A stretch of 64,000 nt of DNA. Source: Sclerurus mexicanus (lineage: Eukaryota; Chordata; Aves; Passeriformes; Furnariidae). The translations under genes were made by a program, and so were the position numbers. Below are positions 48,101 through 61,922 of this stretch, piece by piece; position 1 is the stretch's first letter; each line of letters starts with the position of its first letter. The stretch lies in NCBI GenBank assembly GCA_013396755.1, contig VWZF01002913.1:1-64000 (forward strand), written 5' to 3'. The notes beneath the pieces are model-generated. The model did no database searches, was not told the origin of the DNA, and saw nothing but the letters and a program-made list of their open reading frames with translations.

Positions 48101-51100
48101 CTAAAGTAATGCACAGTGGCTATACCTTCCAGTAAGGTAAATTCATTCTTTTGTGAACACTATTTATAGATAAGGCAAAAAAACCCAGTAGCTCCCATGC
48201 TTCCTTCTGCAGCTTGAAAGATCATGCCTTTGCCAAGTCACAGCCATATTTGACTCATTTGCCATACAATTTACATCCACAAAGAAATTGAATTGAGGTG
48301 GAATTAACAGCTTTCTCCTGCCTCCTGTTTCTCTCATAGTCTGATGGGTGTTACAAACAAAATGTCATTTGCCAAATATGCTCAAAGCAGACGAAAAAGT
48401 GATACTAATATAGATGGAGATCATTTTAGCAATCTTAGACAATTATTTGCTGTGAAGAGTGCTATGCATTAGAAGGAACATATTAATCATGATCCAGAAA
48501 AAGCAATCCAATACTGAAACAAGTGCGGTATTGGTTTTGCTTAGTCTCATACTAATTATAGCAGAGCATAATGCTCTGTGTTAAAATTTTTGTTGTTCAT
48601 TTTAAGGGAAAACAGTGATCCAGATCATTCCAAATTGGTCTGGGATGCTCCAGTATCTGACTTTTCCTGCAAATAAGTGTATAATCACTTTTCACTGACT
48701 TTTCTTTATTCAGGCACAAATGCAAGCATTCATTTTTATTTTTTTAACATGCTTATTTAATTATGTCCATAAATCATCTAATAATTGAATAAAAACTGTC
48801 AAAACCAACAGTAAATTTTATCTTTTTATTTTCCTGGGCTACAACTATGCCAAAATGCATACCTATGCTAGAGATGTGCACACACACAAGAATAGCATGT
48901 TTCTTACACACATTATAAATTATAAATTTATATAAATATACACATTATAAATTTATTCTGATCATCTTCCTTTTTGACAAAAGAAATATGTGACAAAAAT
49001 TAACTGAAGACTGTTCATTAGATGTTATTGATAACTTTCTGATTATCTGATTCAGGCTACCTAGGCATAGCAAAGGCAGGCAAATGGTTTGATGTTCTCA
49101 GACAACACAGGGTCAAATTCTAACTACTATTTGCTGTATAAGAAACATAGCAGTTGTGCCTTCAGCCTTAAAGAGATGATTTATTGAAGCTATCAGGGTC
49201 ACATCCTAGAACATCCATACTTTCCTATTTGTGCCATATTTGAGAAAATCTGGAGACTGAGGAAGAGCAAGGTGAAAGAGAGCATTATCCGAGAAGATTT
49301 TCCCTTTTGGGCTTTCTTCTTCCAACTCACTCCCCTTCTCAAGAATATTTGCCATTTGATATTTTCTATATTTCTTGCCTGCTTCATGATTTTATGCCCA
49401 TTAGTATTCAATATGAAATTATAGAATTATTGGTGTGTTTTTAATCTGATTGCTCTGCCTTTTCTGTTATAACTGTGATTACAGTGTGGCAGGTAATACT
49501 GAACAGAAGCCTGTTTTCCTAATCTTTCTCCAAGCCCAGTCATTTGTTAAACAAACTGATAACAGAATAAATTTAATGCTGTTCACCTCTCCACATATTA
49601 TTTATTGGATGAAAGATGACCATAGGACAAAGACTTCAACAACATTAGGTTGTTGCAACATTGTTGCAACAACAGCGTCGCAGACTGAGGTCTAGCACAA
49701 CAGACTTCATTTACTGATTTATGCAGAGGATTCCATATTTTGATAATCTGTAACAGAGCCAGGGGTTTGTATTCCTGGTGACCATCCAGAGTCTGGAGAG
49801 AGTGCAACACTACGGATGGCCAATATATGGGGAGTTCCTGGTCTGCATAAGTGGACACAGGAGAGGTAGTTTCCTTGGGGCTCTTTCCAGCAGGACACAG
49901 AGAGTCACGGGATGTTGTATGACTTTGGCATGGCTGCAGGCTGAGCACCCAGTATGCCTGGAGGGGGAAGTGAAGGGGCAAGACAAATTCAGGAAGCAGG
50001 AGAGTCTCAGCTTCACCCACCAGCTTCCCAGAGACGAGATGCACAGTGCCGGGAGAGGAGTGAGTGGCACATGTTAATGCAGAAACACAATGGGTAGGAG
50101 CCAAGAACACGTCTTTGTCTTTCTACAACTCGAGTTTACTCCCATTTTTTTCCGTTTTGCATAGGGCTGGTGATAGTGTCATTTGAGCTATCAACAGACA
50201 AATAATTATGCTCAATAACAGTTTCCTGCCCTAGTATTTTTTGCTGGTGCTCTGTGGCCAGCTAAGGAAGGACCAGTTTTCTCTCCAGAAAGAGCTGCAT
50301 TTTTGGTAAAGGAATGTATTGTGTGTTGTAATTGGAAATCAGTGATGCACTAGGAAGTGAGGAAATGGCACTACATAAATCAGTCAGATATTCATATTAT
50401 GTTTGTTGCTTAATACCATAATTTTAAAAGAAAGCTGTCTGCAGACATTTACCTTTAGTGTCTAGGTAATTGTTTAAAAGTAAAGGTTGTGAGAGGACCT
50501 GAGCTTTTCAAGATCAGCTGAATAGTCCTCAGCATTTTTTGTAAGGCTTATAGAGGCAAGCAGGGAAGTATTTCTTCCTTTATTTTAGGAGTTGGGGTTA
50601 ATCCAATATTTTGTATTATAGAAGAGTTTTTCCATATTGTAAGGCAGAGGGGTTCAAGTGATTTCTGTGGCTAGATGGCAAATCATGTTTGGACCTAGCA
50701 AGAAAGAAAACATAGGTCCAAGTACAACTAAGTCACAAGAATTTGAGCAAAGTTTGATGGGTATCTTCTATATGTAGATATTATAATGCAAATATCATAA
50801 TTAATTGCATGTCCTAACAGAAGTACTTAAATGAGCACAGTAAGATGCTGAGAAGATTCCTAGTCTCATTGAACTAAATCTTGATTATAGGTATTTTTGA
50901 TTAAGTCCATTGGGAGCATTTCCAAAATCAGCCCTACATAAATATGTCTGTGTATTGCTTACCTCCAGTCAGAAAAGCTACAGAAGCTATATTGTCCCCA
51001 GACATACCTAACATATTAAAAAAGGAAGAATACACAATTCCTTATCCAGTACAGGTAATATAAACTGCAAGAGTCAGGATTTAGTTGACTAGCAGCCTTC

Positions 51101-51499
51101 CTAGAGCTAATCAGCTTGAGAGAACTATAGAACTTAGAACTAATTTTAAAAAAGATCTATTAAAAAGTATTTTTAAAATGAGTGAAAAAGTATTACATTT
51201 TCAATGTACCTTCCTTATTACTTATGGACCTGTATTATCCCAGCACAGTAAGTTGTGCAAGCAAATGTCTGATTTTAAATGTCTGCATTTAAATGGCTGA
51301 TTTGTCAACACAGTTGTTTGCACAATTCTACAAATTAGGTACCTGTTATCCTTATTTATGCCTACCATTTAAGAACAATTCAGAAAATGAGGCCCATCTG
51401 CAAGTTTTCTCTATGTTTACATACCTTACCATCTTTTCTATGTCTTTCCATAGACATGAGACCAGTGCAAGGAGCTAAAACATAATGATCTGTGATAAA
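39187..51499. other. Long intergenic stretch, no gene seen
   Basis: Twelve kilobases of mostly AT-rich unique sequence. An A-rich tract lies at 42735-42775, and an AT repeat with the 12-mer 'cacattataaat' twice at 48909-48952. A TAAT-dense segment lies at 47431-47490 within 47100-47540 and is a candidate conserved element. A patch of higher GC at 49740-50110 holds a 170-codon minus-strand ORF (49598-50110) with no recognised domain. No exon, RNA gene or mobile element could be supported. Confidence 0.45.
48901..48957. repeat. AT-rich short repeat
   Basis: Irregular repeat of ATTATAAAT-type units. The motif 'cacattataaat' occurs twice about 32 bp apart. Confidence 0.6.
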
Positions 51500-51640
51500 G
51501 TCATAGAATCATAACATGATTTGGGTTGGAGGGGACACCTTAAAGATCATCTAGTTCCAACCCCCCTGCTGTGGGAAGGGACACCTTTCACTAGACTGAG
51601 TTTCTCAGGGCTCCATCCAACCTGGCCTTGAACATTTCCA
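51500..51640 (-). mobile_element. CR1 LINE 3' end
   Basis: The plus strand reads 'gtcatagaatcataacatga', then 'tttgggttggaggggacacc', 'ttaaagatcatctagttcca', 'acccccctgctgtgggaagg' and 'ccatccaacctggccttgaa'. This is a very typical reverse-complement CR1 3' UTR. About 140 bp remain, truncated upstream. Confidence 0.93.
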
Positions 51641-54283
51641 AATCAACCTCAAGATGTAAGCGGAAATTTAGAGATTATGATCATACTAGGCCATGAAGAC
51701 TAGCAGTACAAAATGTACCACAGATCTTTCAAAGGCTTCCAGACAGGGGGATTTGAGGGTGTTGCCTAAAGATTTAAAATAATGATAATAATAAATTCTT
51801 TTGGTCTGTCCATTCCCTATGAATTATCTAAGGAAGTTTTATTCACACTGCAGATAGTCTGTGCTCCCCTAGTCTGGGCAAGCTAGGTCTGGAAGCAGTA
51901 TTAAGCAGAACAAGTGGATTAACCTGCTTAAGTCACTGATAGTCTAAAGATCTCTATCCTCAATGGCAATGTCACTATCCTATCTTGTTTCTCTTCTTAC
52001 TTCATTGTATACCTCTGAAACCTTACTTCCACTGAAATTGTCCAGGGTTTTGCTTTTTCCAAGTTAACACACTCCCATTTTTCCTCTCATGTTAACCTGA
52101 ATAGTGAAGAGGTACCTGAGATACCTTCAGATGCCATAGAAAAACCACCAGATGCTGGACATTATTTGGGAAAATCAAAGAATGCTTTTTCCAGGCCAAA
52201 GACAAAACACTTCACTGTAATGTCTATATGAAACAATTTGACTTTTTTATTCTGGAAAATAAACCCTCCGACATTGAAATAAGAGCTAAAGGTTTTTCAC
52301 GTCAATCTCACAACAGAACAGTAACTCTGCAAGACCAAGTAGTACACAATTGATTTTGTGCTTCTCTTGCAGGGAAACAGCACCCTTGATGTCATTATTC
52401 CTTCCTTCTCCGCAACAACTGCAAATAGTTTTTGCTGATTGTGTGACTAGAATGTGGCAGTTCTCTATGATCTTCCTCCATCAAATCTTGGATCTCTGCC
52501 CAACACTGCGGGAATGTAGCACTAGAAATACTGTACCAGTTCTGGCTGTACCCAGCCTATTCACCCATGTGAACTATGGAAGAGCACTCAGAGCTTTCTT
52601 AGGGCTCAGAGCAAGAACCAGGTGATCAAATCTCTCCTTATGTATATCCCACAACTAGGTGTACATCCATCACCTTTCAAAATGTGGTTTGGACAAACAA
52701 CTTCATCTGAGTTCTTCCTTTAAAACAGTGTTGATGAACATAGAGCTATGCATGGTTTAGAACTAGACTTGTTCAAACTGCTTGTAAAATGTCATCTTTT
52801 TTTCTGGAGAGTGACCCAGATGACCCTAACTAAGATGCTCTAGCCAAATACACAGTCAGTGGAAGTTGTCCTCAGCTCAAGTGAGGCAATGACCTTTGAT
52901 TCTTGCAGTCAAAGCTTAGGTTTTTTGATGGTTGTGTAGTCCTTTCTATTCAGGAACAAGCAGATTCCTGGTAGAATAAGTCAGGTGGTCAAAGAGGATG
53001 TAAGGAGGATGCCTATGATTATATAAAATTCCAGGGAAGCCAAGAGACAGCAGGCAAGGGCAAATGTTTGTGCATATGAAGCGTTCATTTGCTCATCCCT
53101 GCTAATGCCAATCTTCACACTGTTTCACTGTGAGGCTCAGAGGCCATTAACATTGTGTTCTGCTATATCTGATGAGGAAGGAGAGAAACTGTGGGCAATA
53201 GCTGATCTATTACACCATAGTGTGTCACAAGGTTTTGCTTCCTGTCTAGTCAATGGTTTTACCATAGGGGCTCAAGCTAAAACTTAATCCATTTGCATAA
53301 GGAAAAGCATCCCAGGGAATGCTGCATGAGATACTGGAATGGGTGCTGTGCTATTTCTCAATAAAAAAATAAGAAGTTTGGGATTCAGTCACTTTTAAAA
53401 AACATTTTTAAATACAACATTCTAAAAGTCAGTAATGGGATGGGGGGAAAAGGCAAAATTAATTAAATTAAATTGCAGCACTATTTTTTCTCCCTCAAAG
53501 TACTTGTTTAATATTAAATGAGCTACTTAAAAATAACCAGGGACAACAAACAGAAAAAAAATAGATAAATTAGGTGGACTGAAAATTAGAAGTGAAACTT
53601 AAATATTAACAGAGTTTTCCCTCAGTGCTAGAGTTGGTCAAAACCTTTTTTCTGCAACATTTCCTGTCAGAGAATGGTATTTCACAAGAACAAAGCAATC
53701 TCTGTGGGAATGTGACAAAATGGGGGGGAGGGTCAGTAAATTACTCCTTTTAGTGATATCAAAACATTCTATTTTGAAGTGTTGCTAGACTTTATCATTG
53801 TGATGCTTCTTTTAATTATAATAATTTTATAGTCTGGTTTAAAAATGAAGATTAAAATAAAACATTCAAGCATTATAAAGCAGGTCTTTCCATCCTTTCT
53901 AAAAGCATCTTTGAAAATTTTATTTTATTTCACATTGTCTTCAAAATTACATTTTGGAAAACTATGTCATAATTTAGGACAAAAATGTCTCAGCTCATAT
54001 TCTCAAAGCAGTGAAGTTTCAAATTTCACAGAGCTTATTTAACATCTGTTCATATCTTTTGCCTTATTATTTATTTTAGGTGGCTTCACACTTGTCTAAG
54101 AAGACAACATAAAGGAGACTAAAATGTTGTGTATTATTTTCTTTGAGAAGTTCATCTCTGAAAGGGAACTTCTTCATTTAAGATATTTCCTCCCCTTACT
54201 TTCTCACTGATTCCACACTTCTGCACCATTCTTAGCCCACCTGCCCCTTCTAATTTAAATCAGAGGAAAAAAAAATAATTTCG
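51641..54283. other. Intergenic, no gene seen
   Basis: Unique AT-rich DNA. A 91-codon ORF at 52350-52625 and shorter ones have no domain I recognise. Confidence 0.45.
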
Positions 54284-54540
54284 TGGTTCAACCCGGACAC
54301 AAAAGATGCGAAAGAAGGAGTGACACAGGGATTTTAAGTCTATTTCTTAAAAATAGTCTTTTTTAATGCAGATCATTTTGATAATTTTGATTGTAATGTA
54401 ACCATAACAGAGGTGTCAGTGCAAGGTGTCAGTCTCTGCAGGACAGGAACAGACAGTGTTGGTGGGTAGGTAGGAGCAAAAGTAGTGAAAAAGGAGAAGG
54501 GAACCAGACAACTCTTCTGCCAACCTCACTACCACAGGAA
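54284..54540 (-). mobile_element. Tentative degenerate LTR fragment
   Basis: The plus strand begins 'cgtggttcaacccggacaca', and the local CpGs (cgtgg, cccgga, gatgcg) stand out in CpG-poor surroundings. The reverse complement ends 'gtgtccgggttgaaccacga', the form of several avian LTR 3' ends. 'ggagaagggaaccagacaac' at 54497 also resembles LTR sequence. No second terminus or target duplication was found, so this is a guess based on composition and end sequence. Confidence 0.35.
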
Positions 54541-57164
54541 ATACGTTGTAGACTTCTGCAAAGGTTCAGATCCATTCACAATCCATGGAGTGAATATTTT
54601 GACCAACTTGTTTAAAAGTAAATAATCTCATTAGGTACACACAGGCATTAGTGGAATAATTTCATCTGCTGTAGTGATTTATCTATGCACTTGATGTAAC
54701 AGTGAAGTTGCTTAAACTCTGAAGGTTCCTGGCTGTAATTTAAACTTCCAGTATTTCCAAGACATTTGTATATACTGTTTACAAATAAAATATACCCCTA
54801 CACTACACATGACATCAATATCATGGTTAAAAATAGTTACGCTGTCTCTTTTTACAGATGATTGAATAGGCACTTAGGTGGGTTGGGATTTAGTTATGAG
54901 GACTTTGATCTCAGAGGTCAAGGGTTCAAATGTATTCAAAATCAATACTAACTGAGAGTTATTACCTTTGGGTGGCCTATGTAAACTGAATAGTGGTTCT
55001 AGCCTAATTTCTACTTGACAGATGCCTGTGCCATCAAAAAAACACCATCATTACTTTTGGCATTCTTTGCATAGGTCTCAACATAGAAGCCAAAGCCAAA
55101 CTGGGCACAGAGGTGGAACTAATTGGTCATGAAAGAGACCTATAGCTAATCTTTCCAAAACAGAGATAGAACAGATTACTGAGGCAGGTTGAGGAATACT
55201 GAAGTGTTAGTTCTTGCAGTTGGCTCCTCCCTGTGAATAAAGAGAGGGCAGAATTTTCATATGTTTTTGATCCAGCATTTTTTTCACAAGCACCAAATTG
55301 GCTTTTGTAGGGGAAAAGATATAAGAGGCTTATTTGTGCTACCAATTTAAGATTGTGTCACCATTTCTCACCAAGCTATAAAAATTTAATCTGGGCTAAA
55401 AGTTGGTAGAGTCATTCTCAACCCTGAAGAATGTTTCAAACCCCTTTAACAAATATGTGTCAGGCCACTTATAAGCTAAAATACTCAAGGCTAAATAACA
55501 ATAATAAAAAGTCCTTTCATCTAAGGGTGGAATGCAAAGAGCAAATCAAATGTCAATATTACATGATTTAAAAAATATTTCTGTGTCTGTGCATCAAATG
55601 AGGAAGCTTTGACAAGTCTTTCTGATTAAGTCTGAAGGTACTTGAGTGGTTCTTTTTGCTTGGACCATAGGGAATATGCTATCAGCAGGTCCTGAAGACA
55701 GACCACTTTAAACTTTAAAAGAGAACTTTAAAAAATGTGATAACATTTTGAAACAACTGCAGAACTTTACTGTCATGAAGAGAAAATATGTAGATTTGGC
55801 TTACTCCCAATGGGAAGATGAGCTGCATAGTTTTGTGCAGCTTGAAGGCATTAAATTTGCCTGGTGGGAAGACCAGTTAAAAGAGAATTACAGCAGTTTA
55901 AGCATAAAGAATAAGAGCATGCTGCACATCAGCACTCTCCGTTCTCAAGCAGATATTGTGAACCTTAATTCTTGTTCGTATTTTCAACTGAAAAAGAAGG
56001 AAAATTGATGATTTGAAGAAAAAAAAGATTGTCATATTTGTGCATGAAAAAACCCACAGTGTTTTTTAACATTCAGGTGTCCCCTTCATCCTTCAAGATA
56101 CCATGAGCCTGAAAAGGCGTAGATCTTGTCCTCAAAAAGCTTATCAGCTAAATGCTTTTGAATGGTACATAGAGTGCTGGATCCTAAGTCAACCCAGGCT
56201 ACTCTAAGCTCTGAACCCTGTGATGCCACTCATTTGCTGTGGTACTTCGGTCCTATGTCTTGATGCCAGAAGAATGGGTGCAGACAAGAACCAAGCTGGA
56301 AAGAAAACACAGGTATACAGCAAGCTGCTGCCTTGTCTAAACTGATCACAGCATAAGCAAATAGGAATGCAGGAACCCTGAGCTTGATGTGGACAGCATC
56401 TCACCAACTATTTAGGTTTTGCTATAAGTGAATGGACATCAAGCACAAAACAGTTTTGAGCCCATATAACTCAGGAAAAAGTACCTCTTACCAAAACCAT
56501 TAAACTGTCTGGAAGTTCCAAAAATGCTTCTATATTGTGTATGTTTAAAGAGAAAAAAAATCTTATATAAGATACTTCAGGGAGCCATCACACATTTATA
56601 GGAAGTGTACTGGATAAGCTAATTTATTACTTTTCTATCTCTCAATATCGTGGACCTGAACTGTTGCTAAAAATAACAATCTGAGGATGTGGGGTGTAGA
56701 CAGGAGAGTTAGTGCAGAAATACCTATGTTCCACTCACATTTTCCACAGATCATCCAGTCTTAAATAACAATTGATAGCCCCAAACCATATTTAAGTGAA
56801 TGTCTGTAGTGGATCAAATAATCTCTGGATGAGCTACCGAAGTAGTCAGTGAAAAGAAGAAGGGTACTTCATCCTGATTTAGCTTCTAGCTTGAGCGCTG
56901 CTTCGAGAGGCCTCTTCCACAGTGATTGCACAGTGAAATGGACATGATTGCTCCGATGCCTGGTTGGTGAGAGCTGGGGTCTGGCTGAGGATTGCTCAAA
57001 GGATTGGTGGGGAGGAGGGAAACAACAGCTCTTTTCTCCCTAAGCAAAGGGTTTACAGAGGAAAAACAGCTTTTTTGGAGTCACATAATTAAGTCATATG
57101 TGTGATATACATACACACTGCACACATATATTTTATATGTAGAGGGAAACATTTAGAACTTCTG
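54541..57164. other. Intergenic, no gene seen
   Basis: AT-rich unique DNA. An 86-codon ORF at 55748-56008 (plus) shows no recognised domain. No repeat could be named. Confidence 0.45.
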
Positions 57165-57691
57165 TACTGGGTGCAGGTATACTGGTGCTGGCAGAGATGC
57201 CCTTGCGGCCCCAGGAGAGAGCCCAGTGGGACAGGTGGACATGCCTTGAGGGAAGCTGCAGCCCATGGAGAGCCCACATTGGAGCAGGTTTATCCTGAAG
57301 GACTACAGCTGGTGGGAAAACCTCAGGATGGAGCAAGGGAACAGTGTGAGGAGGAAGGAGCGGCAGAGAGGAGCTGTTATGGACTGACTGCAGCCTCCCA
57401 TCCCATTGCACAACTTGGAGGGAGGAGGTAGAGAAGTTGGAAGCAAACAGTGAAGTTCAGCCTGGAAAAATGGGAGGGTGCTTTAGTCCTTTTTTGTTTT
57501 GTTTGTCAACCCAACTTTATTTTAATTGGCAACAAATTAAATTTTCCCAGGTGGAGTCTGTTTTGCCCATGACAGTAATTGGTAAGGCTGTGACCCATGA
57601 ATTTTTCCATCTCATTTTCTCTGTTGGGGAGGGGTGAGTGAGAGAGCAGGTGGGTGGGCATCTGGCAGCTGGCCAAGGTCAACCCACCACA
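57165..57691 (+). mobile_element. 5'-truncated avian ERVL-type LTR
   Basis: The plus strand carries landmarks of a common avian LTR in order: 'gctgcagcccatggagagcc' (57258), 'aggaggaaggagcggcagag' (57350), 'ttggcaacaaattaaatttt' near the poly(A) region (57525), 'gagtctgttttgcccatgac' (57555) and the end 'ggtcaacccaccaca' (57677-57691). The expected TGTGGTGGGTTGACC start is not found upstream, so the 5' part is lost. The poly(A) signal is altered (AACAAATTAAA). ORFs on both strands at 57089-57431 are LTR shadows. Confidence 0.85.
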
Positions 57692-60600
57692 ATCTCACAG
57701 CAGTAAATGAATTGCAGGGCTCCAGTGTGTACCTTGTTGACTGTGGTATTTAACCACAGAAGAGAATGCTTACTGTCTCAAATCACCTATGAGAATTTGA
57801 TTATGGTACAACATTCAACATTTATGATTTATGATTTCCAGAATATCAACCATGAAAAGAAAGCTCTTCAGAAACATGCCACATGACATGGGAGAAAACA
57901 GGAAGGCTCTTGCCTGATACCATCACAGAGACACTGCACTGAGCAGTTTCTTCAACCCACAGTGAGAGATACCAAGTGAATACTTGCTCTTGTCCCTGTG
58001 TGAGTGTCCCCAAGAACACAGCTACAAAAAAGCTGTTCTAGCCCTGCAGGCTACAGAGTCCAGTGCCACATCCATTGGGCGAGAAGAATATTCTTCTCTG
58101 ACAGGGCGGAAACTCTAACATGAAGATGTGTAATGTTTGATACTTTATTTTTAGCAAATACAGCAATCTACCAGCATTTAGTGTTCTGGTTTTACAGTAT
58201 CATGATGTGCATACAGTTACTGGGATGAATCTCTCTCCTCTCCCATTGTTCTTCTATACTGTGACAGCACAAGGAGGGTCGCTTTGCCAGATTCCTGCTC
58301 TCTTAAGACATCATGGATAAAAGAAGAATTGTATAATGAAGTCTTAGACCTCTCTGCTACAGGGAATGCATAGTTCTTTGAATTTATCTCCACCCAAGGA
58401 AAACCTTTTTTAATTATATTTTTAAAGAAAACTTGGTCTGATATGTTGCCTAATCTAACTGAAGCTTGTAATATGCATGCTAAGATAATAGACTCTGTGC
58501 ATCCTGTGTTCACTCTGACTGCTGCTGAGAAACTGAAAAAAACACCTCTTATCCTCCCCATCCCTAAGTAATGTACTTTCCTATTGCAGGGGTTTTTGTT
58601 GATGCAGCAAGGTGTTTAACTGTGTGTCAGTCAGTTTCCAGTTACAGTGGCTCAACTGAAGAGAAGATTAAAAAAAAAACAAAACCAAACACCTTCAAAA
58701 TCTATATTGGTCATGTGCTCATATGCTCATAACTCAAAATGGAGGCCCAGCTACATTTTGCTTCTGTGAGACACCTCTAGAAGTGTGAAGAAGCAAAGTT
58801 CCTCCTGAAGCTGTTTCAACTAAGCAGGATGAATCCAGTAAGCCTGAGCCAGGAATGCATAAACTTCTCTCGATATAAAAATCAACCTAAATAACCAAGG
58901 CTGAAGCCAATCATCCTGAAGCAGTTTGAGCACTATATGAGCGCTGAGAGCCCCATGATTTCAGAAGTAAAAGGCAATCAAAATATATTTGTTGTGCTGT
59001 GAGGAAGAAGCAAAAACTGGGAGTCCTGAGATTGCCTGCAATTGTGGAAAACACAAAGAAAGTGATATGGCTTTTGAATGTTATCTGCAAACAGTATCCA
59101 CAGGTGCATTAAGAAGGAAGACAGAAGGTAACCAGTTTTGACATTGGCTGGTCCGTAGGCATAACATTTTGTTCTGCTAAAAACAAGAATGCCTGGGCTG
59201 TTAGGAACAGATGCCAGAGACTTGGAGAAATTACATATATGCAGAGTGGCAGGCAAAACAACTCTCCTCACTGATGTGACTCGGGGGCCCCAGGGCCACT
59301 GCTACTTCACAAAAACCCATGTCAATAAATACTGGCTGTGAATTGCCATGGTATCACCAGAAGTAGTGGTTATCTGCAGTTGTTTGAAATTGTCAACCCA
59401 GACAGTAGAGTCACCTTCTCAGAGTCTGAGAGGAGAGAGGCTGGGGCTGCCTGAGGTCAGCCAGCTCTCTCTTGAGGGATCTTCTGCCGGTCAGTGAGCC
59501 CAGCACACTAAGACAAAGGGGACTTCCAGGATACAGATGTCAGAGCCATATCATAAGGTTTACTGCCTCCCTGGGCAAGTGACATTGAACCTGGAGGAGA
59601 AGTCTGTGAGCTTGAGAACAGTGTTACATAGTGTCTGTCTGAGCCCCTGGTGCAGGTGTTGATCTAGCTGTAATTGTGTAGAGCAAGGTGTTAAAAGTAT
59701 TATAGCTGGGCATTTTAATGGTAAGCCCTTTTGTTGCATGGGGAAAAAAGCTGGGCATTGTGCTCAGCTCCCAAAACAGAGCTTGTGCAAAGCATTGAGG
59801 ATCTGATGGTTTTATGCAGAGCTTTTTGGTTCTGGCCACAGACCCAAACCCAGGAGTTAGCTCTCTCAGAAGTCTTAAAACCTGAATACCTAGTGAACAT
59901 CTCACCTTGATAGCAGGTGGTGGGCCAGAGTGCCCCTTTCATTTCTGCAGAGCATTCTAAGCAGCACTCAGATACAGGGGGCTCTGATGAGTGCAGGAAT
60001 GGAGAGGCAAATGAAGAGCAGCACGTAAACACACACATAAGGAGATTCTGGGCTGCTGTTGGGGGACTGAATGGAAAAAATGTGCAAGTATACGTGATCA
60101 TCAGATTTTAAAGATACTGAGCGTGAATCAGGAGCCAAAAGGAGGCCAAAGGGAGATCAAACTTACCTCAACTGAGAAGATATAGAGGCGTTTGCAAATG
60201 GCAAAGGCTAAGGAGCAGAACTTCAGTAAAGCAGATGCTACATAACAAGGCATATCATTTTAGACACTGTCTCTTACTTCTTTTCATCAAATTTGCCCTT
60301 AAGTTACTGGCTGGTGCAAAAAAAAAGCTGAGAAAGTTGTTAGGGGCTCTCAAAGGTAACCACCAGCAGTTTTGCCTTTTTGGTTTTTTTCCTGGGGTTT
60401 TTTATTTGTTTCACATAATTCACTGGATGATTTTTACAAATAAGGTAGCAACTCTGAGATTCAGTAATGAAAAGGTGACGTTTAAGACTGTCATGTCCAT
60501 GAAGTGAGTTAATAATGTGAAAGAGATGTAACAAAGGTACAAATTCAGTGAAACAGAATATGATATTTTCACTGAGGAGAAAATCAGCTTAGCATTGTGA

Positions 60601-61708
60601 GATTCAGACAGGAAGGGAATAATTGAAAGTTTTGCCATTTAGATTAAGAAGTAACTGTTTGATCCACCAGCAACACTGGCAGCATAGTCTGTTAGAAATC
60701 TCTCCTTTTCAGTATATTCAGGTAACTGCAACTGCATTCTTATTAACATAAAGTACCAGTCCGATGCTGTTCTCAGTCCAGCTGATACACACCTGAAGTA
60801 ACTATATTGACATGCAAGAGCTGCTCTGGCCTTAGTTCCAGGTATAGCTGATAGCACTGGATTGTGTTTTCACCTGTTGGTGACAATGGCAGGAGCATCT
60901 GCAATGGACAGCCTTCTGGCTGCACAAGGCCCCAGATGTGGATATTAAGACAATCAGTTCTAGTTTGCCTTCTGCTTAGCAGTGACTTTAGATAGACGAA
61001 TAAGGTGCTGATGTCATTAGCATTGCTGGAGGGGAGAGTGCACTGGTTCTGATACTGGGGAGATATTATGTAGGTTTCCTCTCTTATCTCATCAAGGTTA
61101 CGTGCAGCTTCACTATATCTCACTTTGGGAATATTATAGAGTGCAGCAATAATTTATGTGATACAGTTCTTTTCTATCATTCAAGGGTCATAAAACCTGT
61201 ATTGGTCTTCTTTATTTTGTGTCTATTTGGCTATGTCTTTATATTGCATGTCTTAAAGAAGTCTGCCTCCCCAGAAAGTACATGGGATGCAGTTTTTTGT
61301 GTTTACATTAAGCCTACCTGTTGTGTTTGACACAGTTTAGATGCTGCAGAAATTTATTGTTTGGTTTATGATCCAAAGGCTGTTGATTACAGGCTCAGTG
61401 TAAAGAGCCCCACTGTCTCTGAATCAGGCCCTCATGTTGCCCTTTACACTCAAGCAACTGCAGAGTCCCTCAGGATAACTGGAAATGAGAATACAAAAGA
61501 GAATGTTCTTTGTGGAGATCTCAATACAAATTTGAATAAACTAATCCTAGCCAGAGGGAAACATTCAGATAATAATGTGTTGTCTAATTAAAATAGGGCA
61601 AAAAGCCTCTACTAGACTCTGGATACATGAATCCTAGAAAACCTATGGGTCATAGTGGCCAGCTGACTCTGCTGAGTGAAAAACCTCAGCCAAAAATTAA
61701 TTGTATGG
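57692..61708. other. Intergenic, no gene seen
   Basis: Unique DNA with an A/C-rich stretch at about 58667-58692. Minus-strand ORFs at 58217-58561 (114 codons), 59715-60101 (128) and 60773-61123 (116) have no recognised domains. Confidence 0.45.
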
Positions 61709-61806
61709 GGGGGGGGACCAAAACAACAACAAAAAAACCACACACACAAAAAAACCACACACAAGTCCCCCAAACAAACAAACAAAAAAAAACATAAAAC
61801 AAAACT
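61709..61806 (+). repeat. G run followed by A/C-rich tract
   Basis: A run of nine G at 61710-61718 is followed by A runs broken by CC and CACACA units. It is low complexity, and the matching minus-strand ORF is an artefact. Confidence 0.8.
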
Positions 61807-61865
61807 GAAAACTGCAGTAAGAAATCTCAGGAGAATAAACCTGAAAATACTTTAGTGATGTTGCA

Positions 61866-61922
61866 GATATTAGTAACATGTTGTCGATATTGGTAACATG
61901 TTGTCACTCTTGGTATTATGTC
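61866..61922 (+). repeat. Short tandem repeat, 20-bp unit, nearly three copies
   Basis: Units at 61866-61885 and 61886-61905 differ by one base (gatatt-A/G-gtaacatgttgtc). A third, diverged unit runs to 61922. Non-coding. Confidence 0.8.

Noticed and set aside
54285..54300. 'ggttcaaccc' as an RNA polymerase III B box, hinting at a tRNA or SINE
   Set aside because: No A box at the right distance and no cloverleaf can be drawn. The LTR-end explanation fits better.
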